Shown here: positions 61,863-64,000 of the stretch, piece by piece | How positions within the stretch are numbered: the first letter of the stretch is position 1 | How the letters are laid out: each line of letters starts with the position of its first letter | Source: Pseudovirgaria hyperparasitica | Lineage: Eukaryota; Ascomycota; Dothideomycetes; Acrospermales; Acrospermaceae | Direction of reading: 5' to 3' | Length of the DNA stretch: 64,000 bases | Assembly: GCF_010093815.1 (NCBI RefSeq) | Contig: NW_022985558.1 | Location: 1,507,819 to 1,571,818 of the forward strand | The notes under the pieces: model-generated | Told to the model about the DNA's origin: nothing | The model's database searches: none | Seen by the model: only the letters and a program-made list of their open reading frames with translations | Made by a program: the position numbers and the translations under genes

Positions 61863-64000
61863 TATTAGGACTTAGCCTTAGGTAGGACCCGATCTATATG
61901 TACCTTAGCTAACAGGGTTAGAAGGTGACGTGAAGGGCGGTGAATAGTCACGTGCTAGATAGATCGGCGTCCCTTTATATATATACCCTTAGATTCCTAC
62001 TAAAAGGGTTCGGTAGTAATTCGTTCTATACTAGAATACACCCTATTATTCTATCTAACTATACTACTATCTAATAACCCTATTCTTATATTCGAATTAC
62101 TCCCTATATAGTACTATAGTTAAGATAGTCTAACTAGAACCGAGAAGGTCGATACGATCTACTATAGGGATAAGTAATACTATATTAAATAATAGGGATC
62201 CTCTATAATTAGTATTAATCCCGGCCGTTTCTAACCAAGAAGTAGAAATATTAGACTAAATCACGGAGCTTTTAGACGAAGAAATAGTAGAGACTCTAAG
62301 TAACTTCTAATAATATAAAGCTAGATAACGAGTCGTGGTAGAGCTATATAAGGTATTATAATAAACTATCGCTGAACTTTAGGAATACGTTATAAATTAG
62401 ACTTAAGAGATTTAAACCCTTAAAGAATAGGTAGAACACGCGAAACTCCTTATAAAGAGATAAGAACTTAAGGAGTCTCTTAAAGAACTACGCCGAACGA
62501 TAGTAGGTAGACGACTTCCTACACTAATTTAGGCGGAATTAGTTCACCTACTATTAGAGTTATAATAATCCACTGTATACCCGGCCGCTTCGTTACCGAT
62601 TTACCCTACTTCTTCTCTAGGTATACTAAAACCTAAAGACCTAACTATATTTATAGAGAAGAACTAAAAGGAGTAGAAAGACTAGAAGAGAGACTACGAA
62701 AAGTACTTCCTTAATAACCCTCTACTCTTTTCTACTAAAGTATAACGCATTTCGTTCGGAGAACGATACCTAGACTTATAATCCCGTGATTAATAGGATA
62801 GATAGAAGGAAGTATAGCTACTATCTATAATAACCTAGAAATATTTAGCTATATTTATACTAAATACCCTCGGAACGGATAGAGAACGTGAAAGAAAGGT
62901 ACTATCTAAGTTAAGAAGCGTGGTATAACGACCGAACTAGACACCTACTTAACTACTATAATACCTCTAAAACCTATAGGATAATATCCCTATACTATAG
63001 AAAAATATTTATATATTCTAGTTTTATAAAGTACTACTTCCGTTAATCCGCGAAAGACTAGAAATAGTATTATTAAGTTTTAACTATCTATATAAATTAG
63101 AGGAGAAAGCTAATAAATACTACCGCATCCTTAAGGAACGTGGCTCTCTAGGTAAAACCGATAAACCCTATACGGGTTAGAAACGAGGTTAATTAAATAC
63201 ATTTAATTAAGAGTAATCTTACCGCGATTAGCGCTAGAAGAGTATAAATTAGAGTAGAAACGCGTTAAGAGGATACTAAAATAATTAAGGCGGTGCTTCT
63301 TAACACGGAAAAGGATAAGGCATAGACTTAAATATAACGCCTATCGTAAAATAGTAGGATTATAGTATACTTCGTTACTATAAGTATAGAGAAATATAAT
63401 ATATTTCGCCTAACTATAAGAATCCGAAAAAAGAATAGACTAGTACATGAGACCTAACCGCGTCCTTAGCTAAATTATATATACTTAGAAGGAGCCGTAG
63501 CGCCTTCCGGTAAGTAAAGACCTAATATTACTAAAAGTATTATTACCTATAGTAAATAGTAATAAAACTATATAGGCCCTCGTAGATACTAGTATAGAAG
63601 ATAACTATATTTCGTTAATTCTTATAAAGACGTATAGATTATCGTACGATCTCGGTAAAGTTAGCCGAACTATTATAGTTAATAGATATAAAGTTAGAAC
63701 TTTAGATAAAGCTATAATAAATTACGAAGTTTATAACTTAAAGATAATAAAATAGTAGATGTCTAATAAATTTATCGTGGCTAATATTAGCTAATAGAAT
63801 ATAATTCTAGGGATACCTAAGCTTAGACATCTAAACCCCATCCTTAATTTTTAGAAGGGGATATTAACGTTCCGATAATACCGTAGTAAATTATACTAGT
63901 AAGTTATAACTATTAGTAAGGAGGTATAGAACCTCACCATATAGACCCGATCGTTACTAATCTATCTTATATTCTTATTAATCATTAATAAAGATAAGAA
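61863..64000 (+). mobile_element. Ty3/gypsy LTR retrotransposon G1c, continues off the right edge
   Basis: The LTR start TATTAGGACTTAGCC (TG changed to TA) is followed by gag and protease. It is the inverted, near-identical partner of 4,403-6,536. Changes between the two are few and RIP-like, so both are recent or were homogenised. Confidence 0.88.
62160..64000 (+). pseudogene. gag-protease of G1c (RIP-degraded)
   Basis: A long plus-strand gag frame begins near 62,160, with a coiled-coil-like acidic/Gln-rich N-terminal part (about 62,230-62,520). The CCHC knuckle is near 63,370-63,420 (Y-x2-Y in place of C-x2-C, 'ISPNYKNPKK' at its end). The retropepsin segment at about 63,570-63,850 has 'LVDTSIEDNYIS' and 'IILGIPKLRHLNP'. 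The frame is interrupted by TAG stops and by the window edge before RT. Confidence 0.8.

Noticed and set aside
1-64000. A recoded genetic code with TAG as Gln/Trp
   Set aside because: TAG sits where Gln or Trp is expected throughout the repeats, but the intact Spp2-like gene uses CAG/CAA for Gln and ends at TAG. RIP explains the pattern.
1-64000. tRNA or rRNA genes
   Set aside because: I looked for tRNA-like cloverleaf blocks and conserved rRNA stretches and saw none; in such AT-rich sequence a small RNA gene could still be missed without a covariance search.

Overview
The window looks like a repeat-packed block of a filamentous ascomycete (Pezizomycotina) chromosome. About 62 kb is retrotransposon and DNA-transposon sequence degraded in the style of repeat-induced point mutation (RIP): CpA and TpG are scarce, TpA is very common, and reading frames are littered with TAG where Gln (CAG) or Trp (TGG) is expected. 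The only intact, GC-normal host gene is an intronless minus-strand gene for a G-patch splicing factor of the Spp2/GPKOW family (29,708-31,057), in a roughly 1.8 kb island.

Left block (1-29,495). 1-4,005 is a minus-strand Ty3/gypsy-like element (G3) with gag and a CCHC knuckle; it runs off the left edge. 4,006-6,536 is a second gypsy family (G1a, minus), which cuts a third LTR family (E3a, minus, 6,537-9,374). 9,375-12,965 is a plus-strand Tad1-like LINE (LINE-D), cut off inside the RT. 12,966-21,019 is a full-length gypsy/chromovirus-type element (G2a) with two 238-bp LTRs, gag, pol, chromodomain and an extra antisense coding region. 21,020-27,798 is a second G2 copy in inverse orientation (G2b). 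27,799-29,495 is a pogo/Fot1-like DNA transposon.

Right block (31,240-64,000). This is a nest of insertions that can be read from target-site duplications (TSDs). LTR element E3c is split by LINE-B, which is split by LINE-A. A G2 LTR fragment is followed by LINE-E, which is split by LINE-C. LINE-F follows, then a G1 fragment, then G2c, which is cut by G1c at the right edge. The three younger LINEs (A, C, F) are each about 5.3 kb, have 14-15 bp TSDs and an (ATT)n 3' tail, and carry the same 31-nt palindrome near both ends. Older copies (B, D, E) have lost nearly all CpG as well.

Nothing in the repeats appears able to make a full protein. Points most worth a second look are the paired palindromes of the LINE family (also present in element G3), the conserved antisense coding region plus hairpin in the G2 family, the survival of a splicing gene with only about 200 bp of free flank on each side, and the mutation layers that date the nested insertions. 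All coordinates of degraded elements were read by eye from alignments between copies and may be off by a few bases to tens of bases where no TSD or LTR edge is visible.
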